From assembly GCA_007922225.1 (NCBI GenBank), contig ML679969.1, positions 16,427,999 to 16,491,998 on the forward strand: a stretch of 64,000 nt of DNA, written 5' to 3'. Under the pieces are notes generated by a model. It did not search any database. It saw nothing but the letters and a program-made list of their open reading frames with translations, and had not been told where the DNA came from. This document shows, one piece after another, positions 21,517 to 55,705 of this stretch. Each line of letters opens with the position of its first letter. Position 1 is the stretch's first letter. The DNA comes from Emydura subglobosa (Eukaryota; Chordata; Testudines; Chelidae). The position numbers were made by a program, and so were the translations under genes.

Positions 21517-24500
21517 GGGTCGCACTGGGACCAGGGCGGCCGGGGGGGGGGGGGGGGGGGGCGCGGGGGAAGGGGGGGGGGGGATGGGCCGCATAAGGTT
21601 AATGTCAAGAGCTCCTGTCTAGTCTCTGCACAGCGATGAGGCGATTTCCTCCCTTAGAGGAAACCGGGCCCCGCTCCCCCACTCCTCTGATGGTATCGCA
21701 CCACGTACGTGCACCCAACTAGGTCAGCGCGGCCCGGCCCCGGCAAGGATTGCCAGGCACGCGCCCTGCCCCACACCCGCAGGGGGCTGGGCCAGCGCCT
21801 GGGCGAGGCAGTGGGGCTCTGGCGTGGGGATGCTGCTGGCTCAGGGCCTGGGGAGCGGGGCTATTTGTGCGTGCATAAGCCCACCCCAAAGTGCTGTCAC
21901 CATGCCCGCAGTGTGAGCGCCTCAGGGCAGAGGCTCCAGTTGCACAGGTGCAGGGCATAGCACACGGGTGCCCCGAGCGGGGGGTGCAGAGGCGGGTGCT
22001 CCGGGCCCTACAGTCTGCCAGGCAGCCCCTACCCCCAGCTCCCTGCGTGACTCTGGTGGGGGGCAGCGTTCGGCGGTGGCTCCTGGATGGCTGAACCTCA
22101 TCTCCAACCTCCTCGGACATGAGCTGGGCCACGTGCCCAGCCTCTCCCGCCAGGTGGGTGCCCTGCCCTCAGCACAGGTCACCCCCCTGCCTGCCCTTCC
22201 CAGCCCCAAGCCGGGTACAGCCGCCACCCAGCCCCTTCCACCCTTCCACCCGCACACACCCCGCTAGTGCCTCGCGCCCCCCCGGGCTCGTCCTAGCCCT
22301 GCTGCCCAGGATGTGACAACCACCAGGCTTGCTGCCCTCACGGCCCACCCAGCGCCCAGCTCCAGCAGGGCCGCTGCCATGCCCCCCGTGCTCCGAAAGA
22401 ACCAGGCCCCATATGCCTGTTCTCCCCAGCCCCACCCGCTGAGGGGTGCACATCCCTCCCCAGTCTGCTCTCCAGGGCCCTGGTAGGGGACCCTTCATCC
22501 CCAGGCAGCCCTTGGGCCTCGCCCCCCACGGGCTGCTGGGCCAGGCTGGACCCCCTGGGCGGCCATGCCACGGGGAGGGGGGTGGGGGCAGACTCCTGGG
22601 GATTCCGGCCCGTGGGTGGAGTTCCCGGTGAAGATGGCCCTGATTAAAGTGCTGCATCATTTTCTCTTAAATCTGTCACCGTTGGCCTGGAACCTGCCCC
22701 TGAACGCGCCCATTTGCATAGCTCCATGATCAGATCGGGGCCTGGCCCTGGCAGCTTCCTCCTTCCGCCCCCTCCTGCCGCAGCCCACGGCAGGGCTGAG
22801 TCAGTGGCTGAGCTGAGGTGTGAGCGCTCGTCCCGGGCAGCTCTGCTGCTCCCACTGCCTGCCTTCCTATTGACCTGCTGAGTAACCAGGGGCGATGGGG
22901 CCTGCTTGGCCCACCCAGCCAGCTGGACCCCTCGCAGCCTGGGCCACGCTAAAAGGAGCCCTCGTCACAAGCCATGGTCCTCTGCCCTCCCTAACTTCTG
23001 GCCACCCTCCCTGGCCCCCCAGGCTCACACCTGCACCCCGCAGTGTGCTGCAGTCTCCCACGGCGCAGCCTCAGGCCATGTCACCCCACCACACGCCCCG
23101 CTCTGTTCCCCCGCCCCCCCCCCCCCCGTGAATCTTAGCTGTGAATGGTGCCAGCGGGGAGCCTGGCCGACGCTCACCCCTCCCCCCTCCCCCCCACAGG
23201 CAGTGGCAGCCCCACGCTTCCCCCCAACCCTCCCGGCCCAGTGCCCCCCATGCTGCCTGCCAGGGCTGAGGGACGAGGACCCATCCCTGTGGAGATGACG
23301 TGTGATGGTCATTTCATGCCAGCTGCGGGGGCGGGGGTCTGGGCTGGAGACTCCAGCCTGCTTGTTGCCCCACGGGGACAGCACGTGACCATGACCAAGC
23401 CTGGCTGGGGCCTAGTATGGCCCCCGGTTGCCAGAGACTGGGATAGGGCAGGGCACCTGCTCATCTAGCTGCCCCCGCCCTCCTTTCCCTTGGGGGCAAG
23501 TGCGCTGCAGAGTGGGGAGCTGCCCCCTTTAAAGAAAAGCTCTTTCGCCTCTGCTGGCCTGGGAGGAGGCAGGAAAGTACACGGGCTGGGTGGCGATGGG
23601 GAGTACCAGCTCTTCTTTACCCAGCTCAGGGCTGGCTGCAGGACTGACCAAGGGAGGGGCTACAGGCCAGGTCTCGCAGCTGGTCCAGGCCCTGCCCGGC
23701 CCCAGATCTCCACCTGAGGCAGGAGTCACAGCAAAGCGCCCTGGGAAGTGAGCAGCCCCTAGCCGTGTTCCAGAGCTGCTCGACACGCAGGGAGCCCGGG
23801 GGACAGGACAAGTGAGAGCAGAACATCGCCCAGGCTCCACGGGCATGTGGCTCAGACTGCACAGCAGCATCCCGCGCCAGGCTGAGCACAGCCCCCTGAA
23901 TCACGTGCATCCCCACCACATTGCATCCCCAAGGCAGCTACATGTCAGGGCTGGGTGAAGAGAGCCTTGTGTACCTGGGCTGTAAAGAGCTCCCGCAGCC
24001 CCCGGGATTCTTGTTAAACGGGGGTGGCTCCAGCACACTTTCATTTTCTCTCCTCCCATCTTCCCTTTCCTGGAAAGCCCTTGGCTCTAACTTGCCGCCT
24101 GCAGTAGTGAATTCAAGGGGGTTTCCTGTAACCTTCCAAGGTCTCCCACGGTTAGGGGATATTACAAGTCTCTTTCTGGGGTCCCTCACCCCAGGATACA
24201 CAGCAGCAGCTCTTCTGCCAGAGAAACCAGAGTTTGGCGCATAGGAAACAAACTAACAGATGCAGAGAGCTGGTCCCTCATCCCCCGCCAGCCCTCTTAG
24301 CCTCCCCCACCCCCCAGAGCAAGCCTGCACCCAGCCTTGGATGCTCCCCGCTTCCACTCACCCTAGAGCAAATGAGGCACTTCCCCAGGTGAGCAGGACT
24401 TACCCCAGCCACCTTCAGGGACCAGCTCGCCATCCTCGAGCCCCAGAGAGCCAGCTCATACCGGGGAGGATCCAGCAAAGCGCCCGCAGGGTTACGCACT

Positions 24501-24898
24501 GCTGCTGGCGCTTGGGCAAAGCGGGAGCTGGTCACAGCCCAGCGGCAGAGCGAGGTGGCAGATAACCCATGCTCTCAGGAACCCCTAGTGTCAAGTAAGA
24601 TCAAAGCCGCTCAGCTGAGTCTTTTACACACAAGCCCTCGTGGGAGGAAATACATTTCTGGAAATGAATCCGGGGGTATAAAACCACGACAGCAGCCGCG
24701 AGCACGAGGCGGGGCTTAGCTGGCATGGAAGCAGCCAGAAAGCAGGGCTGAGGTCAGGGGCAGCCCTGCTGCCAAGGGCTGGTGGGAAACAGCCCCCAAG
24801 AGTCCCACCTGTGCAGGGTAGGAGCTGGCACAAGGGCTCTGCACCCCACCTCCACCCCCATTAAAAGACAAACGCAGAGTGAGCGCACACGCATGATC

Positions 24899-27428
24899 TT
24901 TAATGCCGGGCCTGTGAGGCTGGGGCTGGTGGGAATGGTACACTGGCAGGACAGCCCAATGCAGGGATAACATTCAATGGACAATATGGAAGAACCAGCC
25001 GAGGATCCTGCACCTGTGCCCGGGACAGCCTGGTGGCACAGACATTCATACACACGTGGCATGAAGGCCATGGCAAGCGATGCTGCTTTCCCAGCTGCAG
25101 GGCAGGCAGGACAAAGCTTAATAAATATGCAACATCATACATGACCATCCGGGGCAAACGCACCCGCCCCTGGGAACAGCCCGGCAAAGACGCGTGTGCC
25201 AGGCAGCCCCATGACCCTTCCCACTCTGCTGCCATCCGGTAGCAGCCCCCTGCCTGCTAACAGCCAAGTGTACCAGGCTGTACACCCCAGCCTGGGGCAG
25301 TCAGCATTTCCCTCTGCCACCCAGGCAGCTCGGCCCCTGCTGCAGCAGGCCACAGCTCAGTGCAGGAAGGAAACGCGGTCTCCCTCCCTGGGGCTGGAGG
25401 CACTGGGATAAGAACTCTAGGCCAGATGGGCGAGCGTGCTGCACACACAGCCCCCAGACAATGGCCCCTCCTCCAGCAGAGCTTGCACTGGGCCACATGC
25501 CGTGGGAACACTGCCAAGCGCAGGTCCCTCTGCCGCCCCTGCAAGCCTCCATGCTAGCCACCCCAGACACAGCCCTTCCTGGCTGCCTTCCTGGGGGTCC
25601 CGCAGGCTGCTCGGAGGAACCAGCCCCACCCTGCACAAGCAGCTACTGCAGCCGGTGGCGTGAGCTGTGCTCTCAGCCAAGACCCTGCACTCCCAGCCGG
25701 CCAGCATAAGAAGTAGCTCAGCCCTTCCTTCCCTCCGAACGCCCAGCATAGACAGCTGGAGGCTTTAAATGCCTGCTAGGCTGTGGTGCTGATGGGTCCA
25801 ACTGTGCCCCCCCATCCGTCTCCCCCCGTCTGACATCACCACCAGCCAGAGCGACTCCAGGTTAGCCGGGATCCTATCCCCTGCAACCTTGCCACACACA
25901 TGGCCAGCAGGGCGCAGCATGCATGGCTCTGCCCCGCTGCCGGTGCCTCACTGTAGCCTTCGTCCCTCTTCACCTACTGCCAACATGTTGAGTCCTTCCT
26001 CAGTCAGCCCACAGCAACTTTCCCTGACTTATCCCAACTACCGCCTCAGGAAAACGCAGCCCCACGGGGGAGACCCAGAGGACATGTGCTAGCCTCAATG
26101 GAAAACCAGCTTTCGGGGGCTCTGCTCAGCCAGGGGAGAACCAAATCAACCCAGCGAGGAGCTGAAAGAGCAGCCATGGTAGCTAAGGGGGTTCAGGAGC
26201 TGCCCTGGCTTAGCTCCTGGCTGCAGTGCAAGCTCTCGCTGGCAGTAGTTGAAAGGGGCCATTGCTTCTGGCTGCTGCGGTGTAGCCCGCATGGGGACAC
26301 AGCAGCACTCATGCTCTGTCATCCCTTGGAAGAGCTCAGAAGTGGGGCCGGGCCAGGCAGACTGGCTGCTGGTGATGCGAGCTTAGAGGAAGGGAAAAAG
26401 CTTTGGCTATTCCCCTCTGCCGTTTCCTTCCCATGGGACGGGTGCAGTTTGCCACTGCAGGAAATGCAGCTTACCACAAATAACGTGCACTCAGAACCCC
26501 TGCTCCTGGGGCAGGTTTTACCCTTGTGAGAAGCAGTTCACTGGAGATGGTTCACAGAGACGCACACCAGTGGCGTCCCAGCCAGGCGGAGGAGGGCCCC
26601 GGTCTTTGCATGACTGTTTGGCTTCTGCTGAACCCGACGCAATGTGGCTTGTGTGTCTCCCATCTTGCAACAGGCCAGCCGTGGGTGGAAGGCGACAGTC
26701 GTGCCAGCTCACAAGCCCTCAGCCCCTGCTGCTGTGTCCTGGTGTTTTCCATGTTCAGCGGGAGGAGCTGCCTGCAGCCTGCGGCAGGCGTGGGGAGGGT
26801 CTGAAGCCCAGCAGAGCCCTCTGCACAAGGGGCTCTCTGCGGACAAGGGTGGGAGGGTTAGTTTTTCGCACAATATTTTATTTTGTGGTCACTGCTCATC
26901 GTCTCCGCAGCTCTACGAGCAGCTCCCAGACCAGCATCTCAGAGTGCGCCTGGCTGAGTGAGAGACAACAAGGTCCTGTAGGGTGCCCTCTGTCGGACTT
27001 GGGCTCACAGAGAGTTCAGGAGTAGCGGCAGGGCTCCGGTTCCGGCACGGCGCCCGGGACTCAAAGTGCAAAGGAGTCGCTCTGTGCCAGCCAGAGTCCT
27101 AGGAAGGGCTCCCTGGCCAGCCCCAGTCCACAGCTCCGCCGTTACACGCCCAGCACACACTCCCCAAGACACACATGCACTCACCACACGTGCACATTCC
27201 CCATGGAGAGACATACACACGCATGTGCACCCCCCCCATCCCTATGTCCACACATCTGCATGCTCTCCCCCCACACCCACGCACAGCCTTGACTCGCTGC
27301 TGGATGCTGCTTCGGGGCCTGCAGAGCAGCATCTCCCAGTGCCCGGGGCGCTCATGCTACATCGTCGCAGGCGGGCGGGACGCCTCTGACTGGCAGCACT
27401 GCTCCTCTCCTGGAGTCACCGAAAGCTC
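24899..27428 (-). other. PLEKHG5: PLEKHG5 3' UTR with two poly(A) signals
   Basis: After the TGA at 27431-27429 there is no further coding exon on the minus strand. Minus-strand AATAAA lies at 26882-26877 (about 0.55 kb UTR) and ATTAAA at 24904-24899 (about 2.5 kb UTR). A CA-rich purine/pyrimidine stretch occurs at about 27140-27290. Confidence 0.55.
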
Positions 27429-49266
<21,838 letters not shown>

Positions 49267-49337
49267 GGCAGGAGCGCTCCCCGCTGCTGGGCCGGACTAA
49301 GCCCTGGCCATGGGTCCAGCTGTCCTACGCCGACAGC

Positions 49338-49345
49338 TATTATAT
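49338..49345 (-). promoter_or_regulatory. PLEKHG5: Candidate TATA-like element for PLEKHG5
   Basis: Minus-strand ATATAATA lies about 70 nt upstream of the candidate ATG at 49266. A start site about 30 nt downstream would give a leader of some 45 nt and include one tiny upstream frame (49311-49297, Met-Ala-Arg-Ala-stop). Confidence 0.3.
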
Positions 49346-49529
49346 GGCGAGCTCCAGGCGCACAGAAGAGGTGGCCGGCTTGCACTGCTTGGCGTTTGAA
49401 ATGCCAGTGTCCCCATAGCAGGGCGAAGGAAACAAGTGTCTGCAGCAAAACAATGCTCGCAAGCCAATCCATTTCCTCCCATTGTAAGCAGGGCTCGAGC
49501 CTCCTCTGAGGCTGCGGCGAGAGGGATTT

Positions 49530-49537
49530 ATTTATAC
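49530..49537 (-). promoter_or_regulatory. PLEKHG5: TATA box (TATAAATA) candidate
   Basis: Minus-strand TATAAATA is followed by AATCCCTCTCGCCGCAGCC. The expected transcription start is near 49500-49507, 16-25 nt before an ATG (49482-49480) and about 240 nt before the PLEKHG5 Met-Ala exon. It could be the promoter of a PLEKHG5 isoform or of a short transcript of its own. Confidence 0.4.
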
Positions 49538-51409
49538 ACACGGCCGGGCTTGGGGCCAGAGCTCCCTTTGTCTGTCAGCTACCGCGCAGAGGCTTTCCCT
49601 GAGCTCAAGGAGTCACTGCACCACGATCCACTTCCCCCACCGCCCGGTTGCTCTCAACCCCGAATGGACGGTACCTAAAACGGCTACACATGCAGCTGGG
49701 CTCTGACCCAAACACAGGGGCATCACCCATCACCTCCTGCCGGGGAGGGGGCAGGGGGGGAGCACACAGCCCTCCTGGGGGGAGCACTCCCTAGCCCAGC
49801 TCATGCACTATTGGAGTCACATGCCTGGCGTCAGGACTGGCCCATTCAGCAGCGACAAGCCAGCCCTACCTGCCGCACATGGCATCTCCAGCACTCTGTG
49901 CGGTGGGATCCCCCCTGCCCTGCCCTGCCCTGGCCGTCCCTGCAAGGAGCAGAGCAGCAGGAAGGGACTTTCCCGCACGGCCCAGCAGCATGCAGGCATT
50001 TCATGCTAGGGCGTGCCAGGCTGGAGCGAGGCGTGGTGAGGGGCACACGCTACCTGCCAGTCTCAGTGCTGAGCTGCGGCAGCAGCTGCACTAACAGCCT
50101 GAGCGGCTGCAGCCAAGGGAAACCGTGAGCATAAAACTCTCAGTCTGCAGGCCAGTCTGCAATCTGCCCAGTCCACAACCTAAGACATGGCTAGTGAGCC
50201 CCCGAGCACACTCCTGCTCTGATCACTGCCAGAGACACGGGTGCAGGGAGACAGGCTGCTCCAAGCTGCGCAGGGCTGGGGGAGCCAGCAGCACCCTGTG
50301 CCCACGGAGTTAACCCCTCATGTGCTGGCATTTCCCAGAGAGGTGCTCCGAAGAGAATGCGGTCAAGGTAGAGACTGGGCCGAGGCCTGTGCTGCGACAG
50401 GGCCAGGAGTCACCTCCTGGGCTGGCTTCCAGTGCTGCGCCCCCCGTAGAGGGACCCTCCCCGTGCAGGGCTGGTCTGAGCCCTTGCAGCCCAGCTCCCT
50501 GCACAGCAAGGAGGTCCCGCTCACAACCTGCTGTTCCCCTCGCCCCGGGCTCACCAGGGGATTCCCGACAGGCCTTGGAGCTGCAGGATTTCTCTAGGGG
50601 AAGGAGAACACTACTCCCATTGGCTCAGTGCCTCCTGCTGCACTCTGAGCCTGGCCCAGGCTTCCCGCCAGCACCCAGGCCCAGCTACCATCCTCGCCCT
50701 CAGGGACTGCCCAGGGAGCACCACCAGCTTCCATTTCACAAGAATTCACAAGAGAGACACAGGATTTTCACCATTTTTCACTGCAATGTGCAGATTCACT
50801 ATTGCTGCCTCCAAGAGCTGACACACACGGCCAGGCCATTTCCCGAGCTAGTCCTTGGCTGAAACCTCGGTCCCAGAACCAGCTCTCCCTACAGTGGGGG
50901 CAGTTTGTCCCTCAGTGGACCCAGCAAAGCAGCGTGGCACAGCGACGCAGGGAGTGCTTGCACTGGGCCAGGAAGTTCCTCGAGAGTGAGTGAAATCAAG
51001 GGCAGAGCAACCGATTGATGGCCACCTTTTCCCAGGTGAGACAAGTCAGTCAGTCACAGTGGGGCCTGCCTTAGCTCGTGGCCACTCTGGGTGTTTTTGG
51101 TCTCAGATCCGTTCAGGCTGGGGTAACGTGAGCACAAACAGCTCCTGTCATGGCAGCCGGAGAAGGCGTTTTACCCTCGCATGGTAACACACGCAAGGGA
51201 AGCAGGCGTGCCATGGGGGGCCGAACAGCAGACACATACGGCTCTTTGGAACATGCAGGGCCAGCGGGAATGCTCAGTCCTACTTTCCTGAGACAGGACT
51301 CTCTGGGGAGGAGCAGGGGGGTTCTATGCGGTGAGGAAGAGGAAGAGTCTACCCCACACACCTCCAGCTCCTCCCCCACTTCCTGCCCTCCTTCCTCTTC
51401 TGCCCCCGC

Positions 51410-51417
51410 TGACGTCA
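51410..51417. promoter_or_regulatory. Palindromic CRE motif TGACGTCA
   Basis: A perfect 8-bp cAMP-response element is followed by a half-like gctgacgc and a ctttcacttttcc purine/pyrimidine stretch. It lies about 2 kb upstream of the candidate PLEKHG5 promoter. Confidence 0.35.
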
Positions 51418-51639
51418 GGGCTGACGCGCTTTCACTTTTCCATCCCCGAGCGATTCCATGGGCTGGAGCATCCTGTGTTCGCTCTCTCCTGTGGTACAAT
51501 AGCATGGCTGGGGCATTCCCTCGGCTTCCTGGACAAGCTGGGCGACACGGCCAGGACTCAGCACTGGCCAGGCCCGAGAGCACTGCCCCATGCATAGCCG
51601 GCACAAGGGGCACTGTACTCTTAGCCAGCAGCCACCTTC

Positions 51640-51790
51640 CTCAGGCCTGAGCCGTGCCGAGCTAGGCCAGGCCAGGAGGTGCCTTCCTTGGGGTTTGGCT
51701 AAGGGGAGTCATGCTGAGCTGAGCCAAGCCAGGAGCCATCTTCGCCAGGCCGAGCCAGGCCAGGAGCATCACGAGTGGGTGGAGCTTGGG
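51640..51790. repeat. Degenerate minisatellite (gagccaggccaggag unit)
   Basis: The words gagctaggccaggccaggag, gagctgagccaagccaggag and gagccaggccaggagcatc recur with spacing of about 50 nt, suggesting an old tandem duplication. Confidence 0.5.
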
Positions 51791-52039
51791 AGTGTAGTTT
51801 TTTCCCAAACTGATATCAGGGTCAGTGGCTTGTGAGTGTGCACAGCAGGGCCCAGCCGCCCACGGTTACAGACAGCGGCTGGAGCACACACCCATACACA
51901 CACAGTTCACCTGGTGATACACACAGGGTTTTCTGCACACAAGCCCCCGAGTCACTGGTGCGCACACTCAGGGATCTCCTGCGCCTACAGCCTGCTCAGG
52001 GCAACGCAGGGGGTGCGCAGTACCAAGAGGAAAGCTGGA

Positions 52040-52119
52040 CGCGGATAAAGCACAGGACTCCCCGATGCTATTCCAAGCTCTGCCACAAATCACTTGTGTG
52101 GCCCTCGAAAAGTCATTCC
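52040..52119 (+). repeat. tRNA-SINE/MIR-like fragment
   Basis: cacaggactccccgatgcta, ttccaagctctgccacaaat and cacttgtgtggccctcgaaa follow the usual order of amniote SINE cores. Confidence 0.5.
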
Positions 52120-55100
52120 AGCAACCCTTCCCCCGCCCCCCACTGCTGAGGTTGGAGCTTGTGGGATGGAGGTAGTTTAGCCATTCTAGCTCTGTGCCTT
52201 CTCCTCCACAATGAGAGCCTTGCTGTGGCTCTCCACAGTTCAGTCTCCCAGATATAGCCAGGCCCCTGCCATGCGGCCTCATGGTTCTCATACAGGGGAC
52301 AAAAATAAAAATCTGCCTGCCAGATGTGAGATCAGAGCTGCGGCTGCAGCTGCTGCCAACACAACACACTCTCCATGCTCCCAGGACATCACCAAGTGCT
52401 GGCTAGGCATCGCGCTCGGGTCACGAGAGGCAAGGGGAGTCAGCCCAGAGACCAGCTAGGGAGCCACATTAGCCCTGATCTCCCGGCTGACAGGTTCTTG
52501 GGCCAGGGAACATGCAATATTTACAAAGCCTGTAATGTCTCCGCACAGATGGAAAGGAGCCAGGATGGGGGACATGCTGCTGCCGGAACTTGAATCTGAG
52601 TGGCAGCAGGGATGTCACTGTGGGGTGGCGGGGGGCACACAAACACACACACGCACGCATGCATGCAGGAGGTGAGCACAGCTCACAGATAGCCACCTAC
52701 AGCCAAGAGGGTGGAGAGCACAGATCTGGCATGATTCACAAGTCAACTCCTCTGAAACAGAGAAGCAAATACAAACCCAGCCTGGCCTGGCTGAATTAGG
52801 GGGAATTAGACAGCAGCAGCTGCAGCTCATTGCTGAATTTTTAACAGCTTGCAGCAACTGTGAAACCTAATGCCAGTTGCCCATGGCCTGAGCCGCAGGA
52901 ATGGCGGAGTGTCCTTTGATAAGGCAGACGGAGGGCCCGTGGAAACACAACCCATTAATCCCCGGCTCCAGACTCACCTCTCCGGCCACAGCACCCAACA
53001 ATGAATGCAGCAACTTCAGCTCAGCCAGCTGTGACCACTCCACAGGGAAGCTCCATGATCCACAGGGGCTACCTCCCTCTTCCAGAACTGGAGATTGCCC
53101 CCAAATCCCCAGAGCGAGCCAGGCAGCCTGTGTCCTCGGCACAAACCCCACTGACTCATCTCTCCAGGAGGGCTTCGGGTGGACTGTCGGCGGTGACAGA
53201 ATGTTGACTAAGCAGGTGAGGCACCTCTGGCGTTTGAAATGAGTAAGATTTTTCAATTTGCTCTATATCTGCTCTTCCTTGTTTGCCCAGACAGGCTTCA
53301 AATCACAGGCCTCCAGCACAGCAGAGGTACTGTAATTCTCTAGCTGCATGTGGGTGTCTGTGTCTCCCCCCGCCTCCTGGCAGTCTGCACTCAGAGCTGG
53401 AACTGAAGCCTCCCTGCTAAGATACACCTCCTCCAAGGCGAGCTGTGCGATCAGTAACTGCCCCTGGAGCATCAGGTTTCTGAACCACTCATCTGCATGC
53501 TAGTCAAACCCGCAGCACATCTGCATGCACTGCAAGTGTCGGTTCTGCTCTGCAGCCGGCTGTGCACCGGGGTCCTAGACTCCCCTGAGTGGGATCTGGT
53601 AACTCATCAGTTCATGGATTCTGTGACCATACAGCTGGTGTGTTCCTGCCCAAAGAAACAACAGCCTCAACCAACGACCTGAGGGAAGCAATTTTGCAGT
53701 AGGAAACTGAAGCTGCCGCACTGACCCAGGTAGGAAGCACCAAGCTGGTGTTGTCCTGGGGCACTCTACACCCTGCAGTCCAGGTCCAAGCCAGCTGCAG
53801 GCATGCAGCCCCAGACCAGACAGCTCCAGCTGCGGTAGCTGGATCTTATCAGCTCCCACTGCATGTGCACAGCACGAAGGAAGAGGTTCTAGCCAGACCT
53901 CGCTAATCCGATTCCAACCTCACTGAACTCTGCACGCAGACTGATGCTCTCACTCTGCTGCTCAACAAGGTCTGAACAAGAGAAGCTGCAGGGAGCGTGC
54001 TGGGCACCCCTATGGTATAGCCCCTAGCATATCGCAGGGGTCAGCCAGGTAACTTGAACCAGCCAGAGATGGGAAAATACAAACAAAGCCCATTTTGTGA
54101 TGATGGCACATGCCTTTTCACAGTTCATTTATCTGACCTGCAGTCCTGCAGTCATTAGTGAGGGGTTGGTTTATGGTAGCAAGGTCTGCACATGCATTTG
54201 ATCCAGGTCATGGTCGCCTACTGCAGACGAGAGCATGGGCAATAGAGCCTCACTCTAATGCACCCACTCCTCATTTTATCTGACACCTTGACAGAAGCAG
54301 AGTGTGGCTCTGCTCCGAATACAGACACATGTGGAGACCATTAACTCTTATTGCTGGGTTTTCTAGGATTTATTTATTAAAGAACAAATACCTGAATTTT
54401 AAAGACCACCAATATGGGGAAGACTCCAGAGAAATCAAAATCTAGAAGGTAGATTGAACTCTCTGCAAAGGGGCTGAAGGGAGAATACACAGCACAGCAG
54501 GTACCAGGCTCAGAGAGGCTGCATGTGACATATTTCTGGCAAAAATCAATTCAATCTAACTGCTCCACAAACGCATCACAAAACAATGACGCTCAGCAAA
54601 GCACCATTACTGCTCACACTCAGCTACCTAGACCACGATGGGAGCTGTACTGGAGGACCCCACGGTAGATATTGGAGCCCTCATCAATAAAACACAGCCA
54701 GAAGAAAGCCATGTCCCAGTGTGCCCCTGCCGTCCGCAACCAGAACCTCATTCACACCCCAGCACAGAGCCCACCAAAAGCAAGCCCTGAATTGTAAAAT
54801 GCAAATGTTCAAAGCTGGGGGAAGCTGCAAGCACCTCCAGCAAACTTTCCCTTTGCAGCTCGGATACCGAGAGCCTGGACAGGTCTGGGGAGCCACAGGC
54901 CCAGTGGGAGGTCAGGCGTCTCCACTCCAGGGACCCATTGCTCTCTGGGTTGGGCAGGCTCCCTGCCCCCACTGCTGGCACAAGGACAGCTCCCCCAGCA
55001 GATCCCAGTGGCCCCAGTCTGCACACTGACTCCAAGCACTGGGCATGCAGAAGGCTCCATGGGATGCCAGACTGGGGGACTCGTCAGTTCCCTGATAAAC

Positions 55101-55579
55101 GCAGCGTTGTTCCAGTTGTGGCTAATCACTGAAGAGTCACCCTGAACTCACCAAGTGCTAAGCAGGTGTTTTCTACCTGGGGAGGGAAGTCAGACAAAAC
55201 ACACACCCTGCCCACCCTCCCCTCCAGCCCCTCGCCCTGCTCTGCAGCACACACAGAGCCAGTGTGTGGGGGCATTCTGCTTCCACGTGCCCCATGGCAG
55301 CTGCAGGGAGCTGGGCCCCACCAGAGTCTCCTCCCTGCCACCCCAATTCTCTGTACCAAGCAGAGCCCAGGACTCAAACATCTCCACTGCCTGAGCCAGC
55401 CTTGCTGCTCGAAGCTGAGCAAATCCTTCTGAAGCAGTGGAGGTCCAGGTCTCCGTACGGCAGGCCTCATTCAAATGTTCCTCTTATTTGTTGGCTGCCT
55501 TCCAGGAGCAGCTGGGTCAGGGCCCCAGTGCTGGGCACGGTGCTGGCCCCGAAGGTTTATGCCCTGAACCGACGAGAAG

Positions 55580-55705
55580 AGGTGAACCGAGGCACAGGGA
55601 GGGGCGGTGACTTGCCCAAGGGCACCCAGCAGGCCACTGGCAGATTTGAGAACAGAACCCATGCCTCCTCAGCCCCAGGCCAGCGCCCTCCCCCTCAGCT
55701 AGCCC
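55580..55705 (-). repeat. tRNA-SINE/MIR-like element
   Basis: The sequence gaggcacagggaggggcggt, gacttgcccaagggcaccca, gcaggccactggcagatttg and gaacagaacccatgcctcct corresponds to the reverse complement of the common SINE core (gtgacttgcccaaggtcaca... in turtles). Confidence 0.7.

Larger units (their letters stand above)
18846..24898. other. Intergenic region between TNFRSF25 and PLEKHG5
   Basis: No confident gene is seen. The region is GC-rich with overlapping chance frames on both strands, a dispersed repeat (19363-19397), an assembly gap (21417-21516), a G homopolymer (21542-21561), and a plus-strand ATTAAA (22640) without an upstream coding exon that I can recognise. An isolated TNF-receptor-like cysteine pattern at about 19700-19785 (+) is discussed as a finding. 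Confidence 0.5.

Noticed and set aside
26880..26961. Plus-strand acceptor-like gtctccgcag followed by the frame LYEQLPDQHLRVRLAE
   Set aside because: It lies antisense in the PLEKHG5 3' UTR, is only 16 codons, and has no partner exon in phase.
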